This document shows positions 31,864 to 44,153 of a stretch of DNA of 64,000 bases, piece after piece. Numbering within the stretch: position 1 is the first letter of the stretch; every line of letters begins with the position of its first letter. The DNA lies in NCBI GenBank assembly GCA_021521415.1, contig JAIQDT010009004.1, positions 1 to 64,000 on the forward strand. Direction: 5' to 3'. Position numbers and translations under genes: made by a program. The notes beneath the pieces are model-generated. The model searched no databases, had not been told where the DNA came from, and saw nothing but the letters and a program-made list of their open reading frames with translations. Source of the DNA: Bidens hawaiensis. Lineage: Eukaryota > Streptophyta > Magnoliopsida > Asterales > Asteraceae.

Positions 31864-34800
31864 TCAATCAAGATAAGTGCAAGAATCGGTCAAGTTCACA
31901 TGTTTGCCAACTTGGTTACCTCGCAACGTCACTTGACACAAAACATGTTTGTAGAACTTGGGTTTCACCAGCCTCCCTAAAATGTACGCTCTTGACCTCA
32001 TAACGAATGTCAAATTAACCGGAACGATTACATTCTTCGGGTGGCCTATAGCGGCATTAAAAGGCGACACTCCGCCATATAGTGGCGTTTGATACCCTAA
32101 GACTTGTGCTACAATCACCCTTTGGCTTTTTCTCGTTTGGTAGAACTTCTTCACCTGTTCCAAGTCAAAGCCAAAACATTGATTAATTTTGACTTTTAGT
32201 AGTTAAAACCGTATCCTAGTGTTGTAGCACACAGCGTGGGACAAGAGGCCAAAGACTTAGCATTCTTCTGCAAGTTGAGATATAGATAGACCTAGAAATA
32301 ACAAGTATGTCATGGTGAATTACCAAATTACCCTTTCAAGAAATTCACGTGATGGCAGAGAGTGGGGTTTCTCATTTCACTTTCAAGATGGGGCCCATGA
32401 GGTACCGTGCAGAGTGATATACATTTACATGTTTCACAGCATAAGGTGCATGTTGCAATAGCATCATTGCTAGTCTGAATAATGAATATGAGATTCCTTA
32501 GTTCCATACCCAATAGAAAGATAAGCTAACTGCTAACCCATCTAAACACTATTCTTCAAAACTTAATACAGTACGTGGTGTTTCTACCATCGAGACCGAT
32601 TGAACCGTCCAAACTCCAAACCGAAACAAGTTGGCAAACTGTTTTTAACATTTTTCTTCTTTTCATTTTAAGAATACGTGCAAAGTTACGTATATATGGT
32701 ATTATTCATGAAAAATCTTCACATCTACACAATTGAATATGCTTTTCTTGGTTTAAGGTAAATATAACTTTCTTACTTTTGGAATTTAAACCATCAAACA
32801 GTAAAACCAGCTGTTTCGGCCAACCCAACCACCAGGTGGCTTGTTTGCTTTTTTCAGATATGTAGTTAACGACTCGGTACAAAACTTTTGGCAAGACGGA
32901 TCGAGCCGGACAAAAACCTCCCTACACCAAAATACAGTATAAATTTTGATAGCATTTTTGTTCAATAACAGTAGAACAAACTTTTGTTAATGCCTTTAAA
33001 TTGTAATGTTGAGTCCGTAATTAGCGGGTACTACACTACACATCCCAAAGCATATATTCTTACACTGACTAAATCCAACAATGTTGACCACACCATTAGT
33101 CCATTACACTAGACCCAATTGAAATGAACGCTTTCTTGTCCTTTTTATCAAACACTAATATTATATACTTTCAAACATAACTTTGTTTGATTTTTTAATG
33201 TTTGCTTTCCATACCTCGTTTCACATAAAAGCTTAAAGTTAGGCCAAAGTCATAAGAACACGCGATGGAAGCACGTCTACTCGAAAAAGCAAAAGTTATA
33301 ATTTTTTTTTGAAAGGCCAATATAATAAAAGACGAAAAAGGGCGACTTGTAAGTTACAAGGGCCAATACAAACAAAGAGACAACAAAAATAAGAAGAAAC
33401 AAACAAAACAATCAAACAATTACAAAGGAAAGTTAACCAAATTGAACAAGCAAAATTTATAACTATTTAGTATTTATGAATCAGTTCAAGGTAAATCCTG
33501 AGTTTAATTAAGGGTTAGGCTAAATGTACCCCCCTGGTTGCTTGTCATACCCCCCATCCCTTGGAAAAACCAACTTTCATATTAACCCTTGAAATCATAT
33601 AATTACCAAATTAGCACAAAAGTAAGGATTTAATATTATTTTTTTTACAAGTTGCGTTTTCTTTTTATGATTTCGATTTTAGGGTTTTGGGTTTCGGCTT
33701 TAAGGTTTAGGGATCGGGTTTGGTTTCGGGTTTAGGGTTCGGTTTCGGGTTTAGGGTTTCGGTTTTAGGGTTTAGGGTTTGGTTTCGGGTTCGGTCTAGG
33801 GTTTCGGGTTTCGGTTCTAGGGTTTAGGGTTCGGTTTCGGGTTTAGGGTTCGGTTTCGGGTTTAGGGTTTAGGGTTTAGGGTCCGGTTTCGGGTTTAGGG
33901 TTTAGGGTTCGGTTTCGGGTTTAGGGTTTTGGTTTTCGTGTTTAGGGTTTAGGGTTTTGGGTTTTTGGTTTATTTTGTAAAAGATAAAGTGGTAAAATAA
34001 GGATATTATAAATACATATACTATTAAAATTTAAAAAAGATATTATAAATATTTATAATATTAATATTAAAAATATTAATATTAAAAAATAAATTAATAG
34101 TAACACTTGATAGTTTTTAATTTGATATATGTAGTGGAGGTTATCAAGTGAAAGTAATGTTGTAGGGACTAATATGTATATAAATAATGTCAAGAGTTAA
34201 TTGTAATTTATGTAATAAGTTTAGGGAGAAGTACATTTAGTAAAAATGGAGTAAGCGGGTATGTTTAGCAGCATCTTTAATTAAAAGTAAAAAAGAAGAG
34301 GAGAGAGAATATGATAAGTAAAATAAGAGATGTATCTTTTAAATTGAAAAGATTTGAGAGAAAAGAAAATTAAAAGAAATAGAAGATGCCAAATAAAAAA
34401 AGTTTAAGAAGAGAACTTTTTTTCCTTGTCTTACTTTTCATAAATAAACTCGGAACATGGCGTTATTGTGAGTCATCAAAGCAAATAGAAAACATGTACA
34501 ACCAAAGCCACACAGGTAACAAGTGCATAATGCATGCAATCAAGATTCTAATGTTGGAGAAAAAGGCACAAGTTCCGGTTGTCGTAACTACTACAATATA
34601 ATATTAAATTCTTTTATTTATTTATTTATTTATTTATTTTTATTATAAATTTTTATTTTTAATATAATATCAAACATTTATTGATTTGTGTGTTTTGAGT
34701 CCCATGACATTTAAAATGGGACGAAGAGAGTATTAAACATCAGTTGTAGATTATATTATTATTATTATGTACAACATATAAAAACCTATCAATAGATTGA

Positions 34801-35676
34801 CATAGCAAAAAAGAAAGATAGAATGCAAAAAACTTACGTGACCGGAAGCAAGGTTGAGTTGATAATAATGAATTTGGATAGGAGTAACGGTGACATGAAC
34901 ACCAAAAAATGTAGCCGGGTTCCGGTAAAATATTTTGACCGTAGTATTCAAAGTCAGCATATCCGTTGGTACACCTGTTGCATCCATCCCCGATTGGACA
35001 TTAAAGTTGTCAAACATCATGCTCTGTACAAAAGGTACCATTCATTTGTTTTCAAATTTTAAATTCTGACTAAAGCTGCTGCAACTCTTGACAGAAAGTA
35101 AATCAAATCATCACGGATTACATATTTAAAACACTGATTCGGGTTTGTTTTGTTTTGTTTTGTTTTTAGCTCAAGTTACTAACATAAAAATAAAGCAATG
35201 AAGACGTAGCAGTTAGGGTAGTAAGCATGAAAACATTTGCAATCAATCAAATGAATATATACTAATATTCTTCTGACCTTAACATAAACTTTGGGTTTGT
35301 AGGGAACACTAGCAGCCCACAAAATCAAGGAGAACAAGAAAACAAAGGAGGCCACAAAGCAGACAACATAAAGCCTCAACGGAATCCGGCCGTCGTGAGC
35401 GTCGTCTTCATCCTCGTCCTCCATATCAGTGCCGTACTCAAGCCTCTTCCATGGAGACATAGCAGCGTGATGGCTGACAGCGTTCTTGATGGAAGCCGAG
35501 AAAGTGCGGGAGTTGGAGGACTCACGGGAGTGGTGAATGGGAGAGCCGAATGGGGTGGAGCCGTAAGACTTGGCATCGTGGTTTGAAGGGCTCTGGACGT
35601 AGTAGAGTGGGCGGGGTGGTGTTAGAGCTTCCACGCTGCAGGTTAAGTCCGAGTCTGATTTCATATGCATATGCAT
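31864..35676 (-). CDS. LEA_2-domain membrane protein, companion-of-cellulose-synthase (CC)-like, copy B
   Basis: The exons are 35676-35278, 35023-34838 and 32154-31864, with the same splice sites and 291-residue product as copy A. The one coding difference I see is Ser for Thr in the transmembrane helix (FLFSLILWA against FLFTLILWA). The frame, promoter-proximal sequence and introns are kept, so both paralogues could be expressed. Domain order is a disordered cytosolic N-terminus with YYVQSPS, one membrane helix, then the extracellular LEA_2 domain with the C-terminal VKKFYQTRKSQ region. The membership call rests on these motifs; the cellulose-synthase link is by homology only. Confidence 0.88.
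33657..33975 (+). repeat. Degenerate telomere-like block in the intron, copy B
   Basis: The same ggtttaggg/ggtttcggg mixture as in copy A, inside intron 2 (32155-34837) of the LEA_2 gene. Confidence 0.85.
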
Positions 35677-35925
35677 TGTATTGTTAATTCACTGACAATT
35701 AATAATCAACCGTCCGGGTATGGGTTGCGTTTGGAAACTAGCAGGATGGATTATTATTATTACTATATTATATATTGATTGATGTGAACAAGGAAGAGGT
35801 TGTGTTTGAATAGTACAAGGAATTCCCTCTTGAATGGGGTTTTGGGTGATTGTAGTGCCCAATGTTTGTTTTTATGGAGGAAAATGGGGCCTTTGTTCAT
35901 TGACAAACACCCATAGATCTAAGTT

Positions 35926-37177
35926 TAAAGCATCTCCAGTGCGGTATTCAGTTCTTACGTAGAATTGTTCAGAATTTTGAACTGGATAACTGTACATTTA
36001 AGGTGATATTCAGTTTAGATCATATTCACAAAACTGGATGAATCTAAACATGATAAATGGACCCAGCGTAATTAGTCTCCATTTAAATTTTAAAACCAAT
36101 TCAACCACCACTTTAAACAATAGTCGGTTTGAGTGAGGTAGAGTTTTTAACATTAGTTTATATAACTTTTTTAGTTTATTTTTGCATGCGTTTGTTTTAT
36201 TTACTGTTTATGTAATTTTAAAATTTTACTTACATGACTTCTATTATTTATGTAAATTTATTTACTAGAACTTATTTTATTTTTAATTAATATGAAATAG
36301 AAAATAAGATACTTAAATACAAGTATTTTAGTTTATAAAAGTATTTTAGGTATAGAAAGAAAATATAGAAGTATGTGATTATGTGGAATATAGAAGTGTT
36401 TAAAAGTGGATGTAGTGTTGGAAAAAAAATAAGAGTTTTTGATGTTTGAAATTAAATAAGTGAAAGTCTGATATAGCAGTTGATGTGACGTGTTCAGTTT
36501 ATTTTTCCTCATCCACCATTGTGTATGCTCTAACAAGACCAACTCAAATGGGTTTTTATGTTCCGATATGACATCATTTAAGATTTTGAAATGAACAAAT
36601 ATATATTAAAGGTGTTGTTCGGTTTAATGCATATTCAAAAAGTGAATAAAAATAAACATAATAAGTGGACAATATGTAATAAATTTTCATTGAAATTTGA
36701 AACCAAATTTCAACTCCTATTTTAATTATCTTTTATTTTAAATTAAAAAGTATTTTCTTTATTCTTTTATTTTAATGGTAAACTTTCATAATAAAAAATA
36801 TTATTTTTTTAAAATTAGTTTATGTAACATTTTTAGTTTGTGTTTACGTATGGTTGTTTTATTTATTATTTATGTAATTTTAAATTTTTATTTATATGAC
36901 TTTTATTAGTTTTTTTTAATTTATTTACTAGAACTTATTTTATTTTAAATAATTTGAAATAAAAAATAAGATACTTATAAATGTATTTTAGTTTATAGAG
37001 ATAAAATATATAAATAGGTTATTATGTGAAATACATGGGTGTCTAAAATTGGATGTAGTGTTAGAGGAGAAATGAGAATTTTTGGTGTATGAATTTTGAT
37101 GAGTGAAAATATGATATAACGGCTGACGTGACATGTTTAATTTCTTTTTACTCATCCACCATTGTGAATCCTTTAAT
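35926..37177. mobile_element. Pair of related MITE-like elements, copy B
   Basis: This is the copy-B equivalent of 18117-18724 and 18795-19368, with a few substitutions and small indels. The element ends (gcatctccagtg, ccaccattgtg) are kept. Confidence 0.5.
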
Positions 37178-37321
37178 GTCACACTCCGACCAAATGCGGC
37201 GAAATATGTCGGGGCGTAACGTATTGTTTGAACGGTAGCTCAAAAGACACTAATTAAAGCGACAATAAATATTGTAAGTCCCGAATCTGGATCACTACAA
37301 TTATGATATCAACAAACTAGG

Positions 37322-37649
37322 TGTTGGTGCGGAATTCCAACACTAAGTTATTCAAGAACACAAAAGAACACAAACACGTAACACAAGAGTTGCTTCAAAA
37401 TACACGTATTATTATACGTCGGGTGCTTAAGCACGGTGATTACAAACACATCTAGTAAACCCTTAGACGGCCAAAACAAGTGAACCAACAACCTAGAACC
37501 CTATACAATGTATTCTATATATAGGGTACTCAATACACAAGCCCAACAAAGACCAAAAGCTCACCGAGATCCAAATGGATCTCGGTTCACATACGCAGTC
37601 CAACACAAACAAATAGACTACGTACAAACCAAAATAACTAGGCCCAACA
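37322..37649 (-). repeat. 3' LTR of the env-like copia element, copy B (328 bp)
   Basis: The termini are TGTTGG…CCAACA. On the - strand the PPT AAGGGGGATA (37651-37660) precedes the LTR and the env-like stop codon lies 18 bp further upstream. An inverted copy of an internal LTR segment (about 37390-37444) occurs at 41528-41590. Confidence 0.82.
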
Positions 37650-37821
37650 ATATCCCCCTTGGTTTGTAGCTTGGTCCTCAATCGTGCTCCATATAATCAA
37701 TGTCAGCGTCTTTCAAAGCACCTACCCAAAACTTGCACCTGATAATAGAAGCGACCATGCTTGTGTATTCTTTAGCAACCGTTTCAAAGATCGGGTCAGT
37801 TATTATTTGGAATGTACTGAG

Positions 37822-38506
37822 CAGTGTTTTGAAACCCGGACCGGCCGGTCGGACCGGTCCGACCGAGACCCGTCTAGTATACCGGTCCGGTTTGCAGTGT
37901 TAACCCGTTTTCTAAAAACCCGGCCGGTTCGTGCGGGTCACGGGTGGGCCGGATCCGGTGACCCGCCGGATCAACCGGTAAACGCATAATTTTTTGACAA
38001 AATCATCTCTTGCGCTGGTCTTACCTTCATCGAACATCGTCCCCATCGGTTTTTATATGAATAGGTGGTTATCTTAATGGTTACTCCGATTGATGCAAAG
38101 AAAGTAAGAGAGAGCACGACTGAATTGTAGTCTGTTAAACATTGACGAGAGGTTGCGGCCTGAAGATTGTCTGTTAAACAATAAGAGAGGCTGGTAGGGC
38201 TAGGGCAGCAGGCAAAGATGTAGTTATATAAATTTGGGCCAATAATTAAATGCAACAAGTAAGATGGCCAGAATTGAATTACACTAAAAGCCCATGAGTA
38301 AGTGCTCCATAAAGCCCAAGTCATGGAAAATAAACATGAACGATTGATTAATTTTATTCACATAGTTTATATATATATATTAATATATATATAATATTAT
38401 TTATGACGTCATCCGGGTCAATGCCCGGTCCGCCCTCCCGGTTCGGTCCGGCCTTTGACCCGGTAAGGCGTCCGGGTCGACATCTGGGCCGGGTCTGAAA
38501 ACATTG
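37822..38506. mobile_element. Small non-autonomous hAT element, complete copy (685 bp)
   Basis: The termini CAGTGTTTTGAAACCCGG and CCGGGTCTGAAAACATTG are inverted repeats with a few mismatches. The 8-bp target duplication GTACTGAG is perfect (37814-37821 and 38507-38514). Subterminal regions are full of ccggtcc/gacccgg motifs. Removing the element plus one target copy rejoins the env-like reading frame. Confidence 0.93.
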
Positions 38507-40048
38507 GTACTGAGAGTCTTGATGTCTTTCTCACCTAGCTTTAGCAAATCTCTTGGATCAACAAATATGTACTGCCCTTTGCCCTTCTTCAAACGTATAA
38601 CAATGGTGGCAGTCTCACTATCAAACATCCAAAATCTCATGCCATCTAGAGTATCATCTGGAATAGCTTTAGACACAGGAATATGAGTGGCCTTGTTTGT
38701 AGCAGGCCAAATAACGCTAACCATTGTCTTTCCCGTCCTTGGATCCTTGACCCCTTAGATTTCTTCAAAAAAGATTCTGCAGTTGACATATTCGGAAAGC
38801 CCCTATCAACTTGACTTCTCAGAAAATTCCAGAAATCTCTGTCACGTTTGTAATTAGTTGGGTTGTGAAATGGAGAGTTTATCAAGTCACTAAGATCCAC
38901 CTTAGTCCAGGATCCGAAATCTTTCATCTTCTTATAGTATTCGGTGGTACCGGACTTTCATTTGACACACCACATATTCTCCGCATCAAAACCCCATGAT
39001 ACAACACCAGATCGATCCCCATATTTATCTGAGAAACTCTCTAGAAAGGTGACAACGAACCTGTTTGGGTGATCAGATGACTCAACATTCTGATTGGAGT
39101 TTTTCATCACCAGCAGCTTCTTTTGAACTCTATCTGACTTCTCTTTGGTGATTGGAGGTGCAGACATATACTGTTTTAGCGTTTCATATTCATCTATGTT
39201 TTCAATGGAACGAAAAGTAGAGCTAACACCTTGATCATCGTTGGACATCTTTGACATTACATCAGTACTGCACTTGAATTCATCTCCAAACTTCTGAACG
39301 AGTTTTTGTTGGAGGTCTAGATAAATAGCAGTTAATTCTCCCATGTTGGATTGAAGCTCTTTAATCTTGGAGTCTTTATTAGTGTTACTGGATTCCAATT
39401 CTTGAATGCGTACATCTTTAACGACGGAGTCTTGTTCGAGTTCAAAGACTCGACGTTGGAGAGCTTGTACATCAACTGGAGAATATTCAAGCATAATACC
39501 CCTGCCTTTGTTCTGTAGAAACTTTTCTTGCATGGCAAGAATCTGAGCAACTTTATTAAGAACACCAGAACTTGACTGACCTTGATTTACTAGGCCAGAT
39601 GAGCCAGAGGGAGCATCAGTATGTTGAAAATCAGCCTCAAACTCGAACTCATGAGCAAAGTCGTCAAAAATCTGATCTTGAGTTTGAGGCTCAGAAGTGA
39701 ATGAGCTTGGATCAACATGAGTCTCGGGATCAATCGACTCAGGTTGATGTGATTCTTGCTGTGGGCTTGTTGTTGTTGACGGTGTGGTTGTTTCATGTTC
39801 ACTGACCAGCACGCCAGGTCTCGGATCTTTCTTCCTTCATTTACATTGAAAGAGATCAGCGGCTAGTTCCTCGGGGATAACATCATCATCTTCATTTACA
39901 GCAGCTGATTGAGGAGGCTTCAGTGCAGTTGACTATAGTAATTCTTTAAAAGTCTCAAAATCCGCTAGTTGCTCAGCAGTCGGAGCACTAGCGGTGTCTC
40001 AGTGTTCTGTCTCTTCATTTTCATCATCAGATATCTCAAATGTAGCAA

Positions 40049-40735
40049 CACGCCTTTGAGCTGGTGCTGCATGTTCTTCAGGTACTTGAGCAATAGCAGG
40101 AGCAGCTTCTGTTTCGGAAAATTTGCCAAATTTTTCCAAAGCATGAAGGCCCTGGTAGACTATCTTGGAGCCTTTCCTGGACTATTTCATTAACCCAAAT
40201 GAATTGGATCCCATTGATTTCATATCTAAGGTATCAACAATCTGACGAGGTCGGTGTAGTGTGAGTCAAAAATCAAACACGCCTTTGAGCTGGTGCTGCA
40301 TGTTCTTCAGGTACTTGAGCAATAGCAGGAGCGGCATCTGTTTCGGCAAATTTGCCAAATTTTTCCAGAGGATGAAGACCCTGGTAGACTATCTTGGAGC
40401 CTTTCCTGGACTATTTCATTAACCCAAATGAATTGGGTCCCATTGATTTCATATCTAAGGTATCAACAATTTGACGAGGTCGGTGTAGTGTGAGTCAAAA
40501 ATCAAACACGCCTTTGAGCTGGCGTTGCATGTTCTTCAGGTACTTGAGCAATAGCAGGAGCAGCTTCTGTTTCAGCAAATTTGCCAAATTTTTTCAAAGC
40601 ATGAAGGCCCTGGTAGACTATCTTGGAGCCTTTCCTGGACTATTTCATTAACCCAAATGAATTGGGTCCCATTGATTTCATATCTAAGGTATCAACAATC
40701 TGAGGAGGTCGGTGTAGTGTGAGTCGAAAATCATC
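40049..40735. repeat. Three tandem copies of a 229-bp coding segment in the env-like ORF
   Basis: Units starting cacgcctttgagctgg begin at 40049, 40278 and 40507. They are almost identical and each ends in a gtgagtc(a/g)aaaatca stretch. Because 229 is not divisible by three, each added copy shifts the reading frame. Confidence 0.92.
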
Positions 40736-41122
40736 TGTAGAAATCTTGGATACATGAGAAACATCTGTTTCTTCTTCCCTTTCAGATTGCTCATCATCTC
40801 ATTGAAAAAAAAACTTGGAATAGTTGTAATTCCAATCCATGGTCAGAGCAACGATAGCAGACATCTGAGTATGACTTATCTCGTTATATCCACCCTTTCT
40901 TCCCGATACGCATGTGAAGAACGTGTATCAAAAAACTCCAGTATGGGTGAAATAACTTCTTGATTGCTGGAGGATAAGTACCGTCATAACCCATCCTGGT
41001 GAGAATCTCAGAGACAGCGGTAGTAGAGTATTCAATCGGGTAATCAGGTTGATCACCAAACAGAAGCACCTCCCTTATAATAGCCTCTGTGATGACGACT
41101 GGCTTCTTCTGTACTTTGGAGT

Positions 41123-41578
41123 CTATCGACATAACTCCATCTGGACCTCATGGATTGATGATTTCAAATCACTATCCGACCATTCGTCAATCTTGGTCTT
41201 CTTCTTTCTAACTCCACGAACCTTCTCAAACTTACGCCCACCACCTCTTTCTCCAACACACTTTACTATATCTCGAGAACTAGAAACCTCTCTCTCCTTT
41301 TTCACATTAATTCTCACCGAACGGGAATCGTCAATACTAGGACCCATGCCCGAGATAACTGATTCTATCGAGTAAACTGGGTGACATGGATCACTGAGAC
41401 CGTCTTGACCACTCGGATGTCTCATGGACTTCGCCAAATAAGTGGCACTTTCATCGCCGGCTCTAAGAGTGATATTGCCTCCAAACACATCAATAATTGC
41501 CCTAGCAGTATGTAAAAATGGGTTGTAATTATCGTGCTTAAGCACCCGACGTATAATAATACGTGTGTTTTGAAGCAA
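41123..41578 (-). pseudogene. Athila-type gypsy protease fragment embedded in the env-like block
   Basis: The - strand frame reads NPFLHTARAIIDVFGG and LRAGDESATY, then SMRHPSGQDGLSDPCH. This resembles the end of the retropepsin region of Athila-type Ty3-gypsy elements (RPFLxTARAxIDVF). No active site is included. It continues into basic sequence (RGVRKKKTKIDEWSDSDLKS) whose origin is unclear. The start of the frame lies in an inverted copia LTR piece (41528-41590). Confidence 0.55.
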
Positions 41579-41812
41579 TCATTGTGTTACTTGTTTGTGC
41601 TATTATTCCAAAAATCAGTGATCATCTTCCTGCATATTACAAGATTTTCTCGTAATGCGTGAGAAATCCTATACGTGTTGAGGCCGACAATCATAGACTT
41701 GAACTCCTTGTGGGCCAATGGTGGATCAAATAAGTGTCCAGCAATATTATGTGTATCCACAAACTTTAACGGAGTCTGATAAGCCATTACTGCACCAAAC
41801 GAATCAAATTAG

Positions 41813-42443
41813 TGTAAGTCCCCTGGGGCGTTGCCGATCGTTACGAGATCCGCACGAGGTCTAGGAGTGCGGAATCCTCCTAGACTCGTTTATTGGTGTA
41901 GAAGACGAAGAACACGATTACACACATACACACACACGAACAAACACACGAATGGGATAAACACATCTGCAGATCTTTTATATAATAACCCAAACACTTA
42001 CATACCAAACATGAAAACAAATAACGGCCGACCCGAGGTGAGCTCTACCTCGGGCCGTCCCACACGACTCTGCCTCTCGGTTTCTCTCTAGCTACTTGAA
42101 CTGAACACACAATACTCTAAATTTCTGGATCTCTAAACCTAAACAAGACACACATATATATATAAACAACTTCACGGGCTTGGGCCTGTAGGCGAAGTTG
42201 TTATAACTTCGCCTATGGTGAAGTTATTCTAACTTCGCCTATGGCAGAAGTTGTTACAACTTCCCCTATGGCGAAGTTGTTACAACTTCGCCATAGGCGA
42301 AGTTGTTCTAACTTCGTACTTCCACAACGCTGAACAGAATTGCATAGCAACGGTCACAAAATGCACCAACAGACTCCCCTTTGACCGTTGCTCTCAATTC
42401 TAACAAACACAAAAGATCATCTGTTACAAAACATGCACCAACA
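41813..42443 (-). repeat. 3' LTR of the small retroelement
   Basis: It contains a TATA-like run (atatatatataaac, 42153-42166) and, at 42190-42320, about five palindromic units of the type gcgaagttgttacaacttcgcctatg. Confidence 0.88.
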
Positions 42444-43261
42444 GACTCCCTCTTAACTGATGATCTTCTGTTTGCTCTTCAACCAGCCGTGTCTGAAACT
42501 GTCTTGTAGCTTCACAAATCTACCAATCACCCAGCGTCTTCCATATCAGATCTCCCCTTCAGTGTAAGCTTCTCTGACTATATAGATTGAGGTCTTTGAA
42601 ATGCATGCATCCCTGTGCCTAATTGATCATCTCAACCAATCACGTGAGTCCTTCTGACTTCACCAACACGTGAAGTTGGGCTCCCTCCACAACTTCACCA
42701 ACACGTCGACATACGATAAGGTTTAATCTTCAACTACTCAACATCAAGTGAGCAATTTCATCACAAAACCACCTTGACAGAATCTAACACACATGACCAT
42801 TAATTAATCCGAAGCATCTTCACTCACCAGGGATAACGATCAAGAACATAAACACTTTAATTCCCGATTAAATCCAACTTGTTCCAGAATTTTCACTTTA
42901 ATAAATAAGCATCACGTTTCAGGATCCAATTCTCGAACGCCTTGAAAATAACATAAATAAATGCTCTGACCGCAATCCAGTAATGACAAAAACCTTCAGT
43001 TCAATTTGACTTTCTTCAGTTGGTCAACCTCAAACAACAACTATTCATTGCCCACAAACACCCAAATATGTGTCAATATCCAGTATCAATCAATATCTCA
43101 TTCACAACCTCAACTCCATATCCAGAGTTGACACGTATTTGTTCACACGTAAGACCAGGAGATAACAAGTTTCACTCATTGACGGAACAACGTCTTCGGT
43201 CTCACAATAATCGTGTACACCTGGCCATACAGACGAAAACTCCAAACACTTTTTTTTTTTT

Positions 43262-43425
43262 TTAACTTCGCCTAAAAGTCAACTTCGACCCTCCTTAACT
43301 TCGCCTGTCCTTAACTTCGCTCCTCATAAACTTCGCCTGGCCATAACTTCGCCTGGCTGCTAGCTTCGCCTAAACCCTAAAATTTAAGCGACAACTTCGC
43401 CTGAACCCAATAACTTCGCCTGCGG
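43262..43425 (+). repeat. Cluster of aacttcgcct motifs inside the small retroelement
   Basis: About ten copies of (t)aacttcgcct(g/a) at irregular spacing follow a poly-T run (43249-43262). The same motif is half of the palindromic units in both LTRs. Confidence 0.8.
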
Positions 43426-43504
43426 CGCTGATCGGCCAGAAACGCATCAGAAACGTGCCAGAAACACCAAAACGCATATCTGGAACCATAGCATAAGAGC
43501 CTAA

Positions 43505-43519
43505 GGCTCTGATACCACT
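43505..43519 (-). promoter_or_regulatory. PBS of the small retroelement
   Basis: On the - strand it reads AGTGGTATCAGAGCC, complementary to tRNA-Met, with no gap to the LTR end. Confidence 0.88.
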
Positions 43520-44153
43520 TGTAAGTCCCCCCGGGGCATCGTCGATCGATACGAGATCCGCACGAGGTCTAGGAGTGCGGAATCCTCCTAGACTCGATTA
43601 TTGGTGTAGAAGACGAAGAACACGATTACACACATACACACACACACGAACAAACACACGAATGGGATAAACACATCTGCAGATCTTTTATATAATAACC
43701 CAAACACTTACATACCAAACATGAAAAAAAATAACGGCCGACCCGAGGTGAGCTCTACCTTGGGCCGTCCCACACGACTCTGCCTCTCGGTTTCTCTATA
43801 GCTACTTGAACTGAACACACAATACTCTAAATTTCTGGATCTCTAAACCTAAACAAGACACACATATATATATAAACAACTTCACAGGCTTGGGCCTGTA
43901 GGCGAAGTTGTTATAACTTCGCCTATGGCAAAGTTATTCTAACTTCGCCTATGGCAGAAGTTGTTACAACTTCGCCTATGGCGAAGTTGTTACAACTTCG
44001 CCTATGGTGAAGTTGTTCTAACTTCGTACTTCCACAACGCTGAACAGAATTGCATAGCGACGGTCACAAAATGCACCAACAGACTCCCCTTTGACCGTTG
44101 CTCTCAATTCTAACAAACACAAAAGATCATCTGTTACAAAACATGCACCAACA
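43520..44153 (-). repeat. 5' LTR of the small retroelement
   Basis: It matches 41813-42443, including the palindromic gcgaagttgttacaacttcgcc units (about 43910-44025). Its right end interrupts the second env-like reading frame. Confidence 0.88.

Larger units (their letters stand above)
27836..38454. repeat. Segmental duplication, copy B
   Basis: It matches copy A (10015-20645) in the same orientation. Copy B continues without a break to the left into the hAT transposase (empty gypsy site at 27835/27836) and to the right into the rest of the small hAT element and the env-like gene. Copy B's right flank is therefore the original arrangement. Confidence 0.95.
37678..41787 (-). pseudogene. env-like / extra ORF of a Sirevirus-type copia element, heavily interrupted
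   Basis: On the - strand it begins MAYQTPLKFVDTHN (41787), the N-terminal domain common to the ORF downstream of pol in many Asteraceae copia elements. A second part (VVITEAIIREVLLFG, MGYDGTYPP, 41110-40890) continues that domain. Further downstream come a coiled-coil-rich segment (39812-38958, VFELEQD…ELESSN) and a C-terminal part (PVSKAIPDD, FVDPRDLL, 38724-38507). This last part continues beyond the small hAT element to the stop at 37678. Interruptions are a 685-bp hAT element, three 229-bp tandem repeats that are not a multiple of three, and an Athila-like protease fragment at 41123-41578. Its function is unknown; 'env-like' describes position only, and I see no signal for a real envelope protein. 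Confidence 0.65.
41813..44153 (-). mobile_element. Small non-autonomous LTR retroelement with two LTRs (2.34 kb)
   Basis: Direct repeats 41813-42443 (631 bp) and 43520-44153 (634 bp) both run TGTAAGTCCCC…CACCAACA on the + strand and are about 97% alike by eye. A PBS (ggctctgataccact, 43505-43519) directly abuts the right LTR, and a PPT-like run (gactccctctta, 42444-42455) abuts the left one, so the element is on the - strand. The 1076-bp interior has no gag or pol. The flanking five bases differ (ATTAG and TCCTC), so this is not a simple insertion. Confidence 0.88.

Noticed and set aside
37678..41787. Bona fide retroviral envelope gene
   Set aside because: No signal peptide, fusion-like segment or transmembrane anchor is visible. 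'env-like' reflects its position downstream of pol only.
41831..42091. 86-codon ORF in the small retroelement
   Set aside because: It lies wholly in LTR sequence, is not preserved as an ORF in the second LTR, and has no motif.
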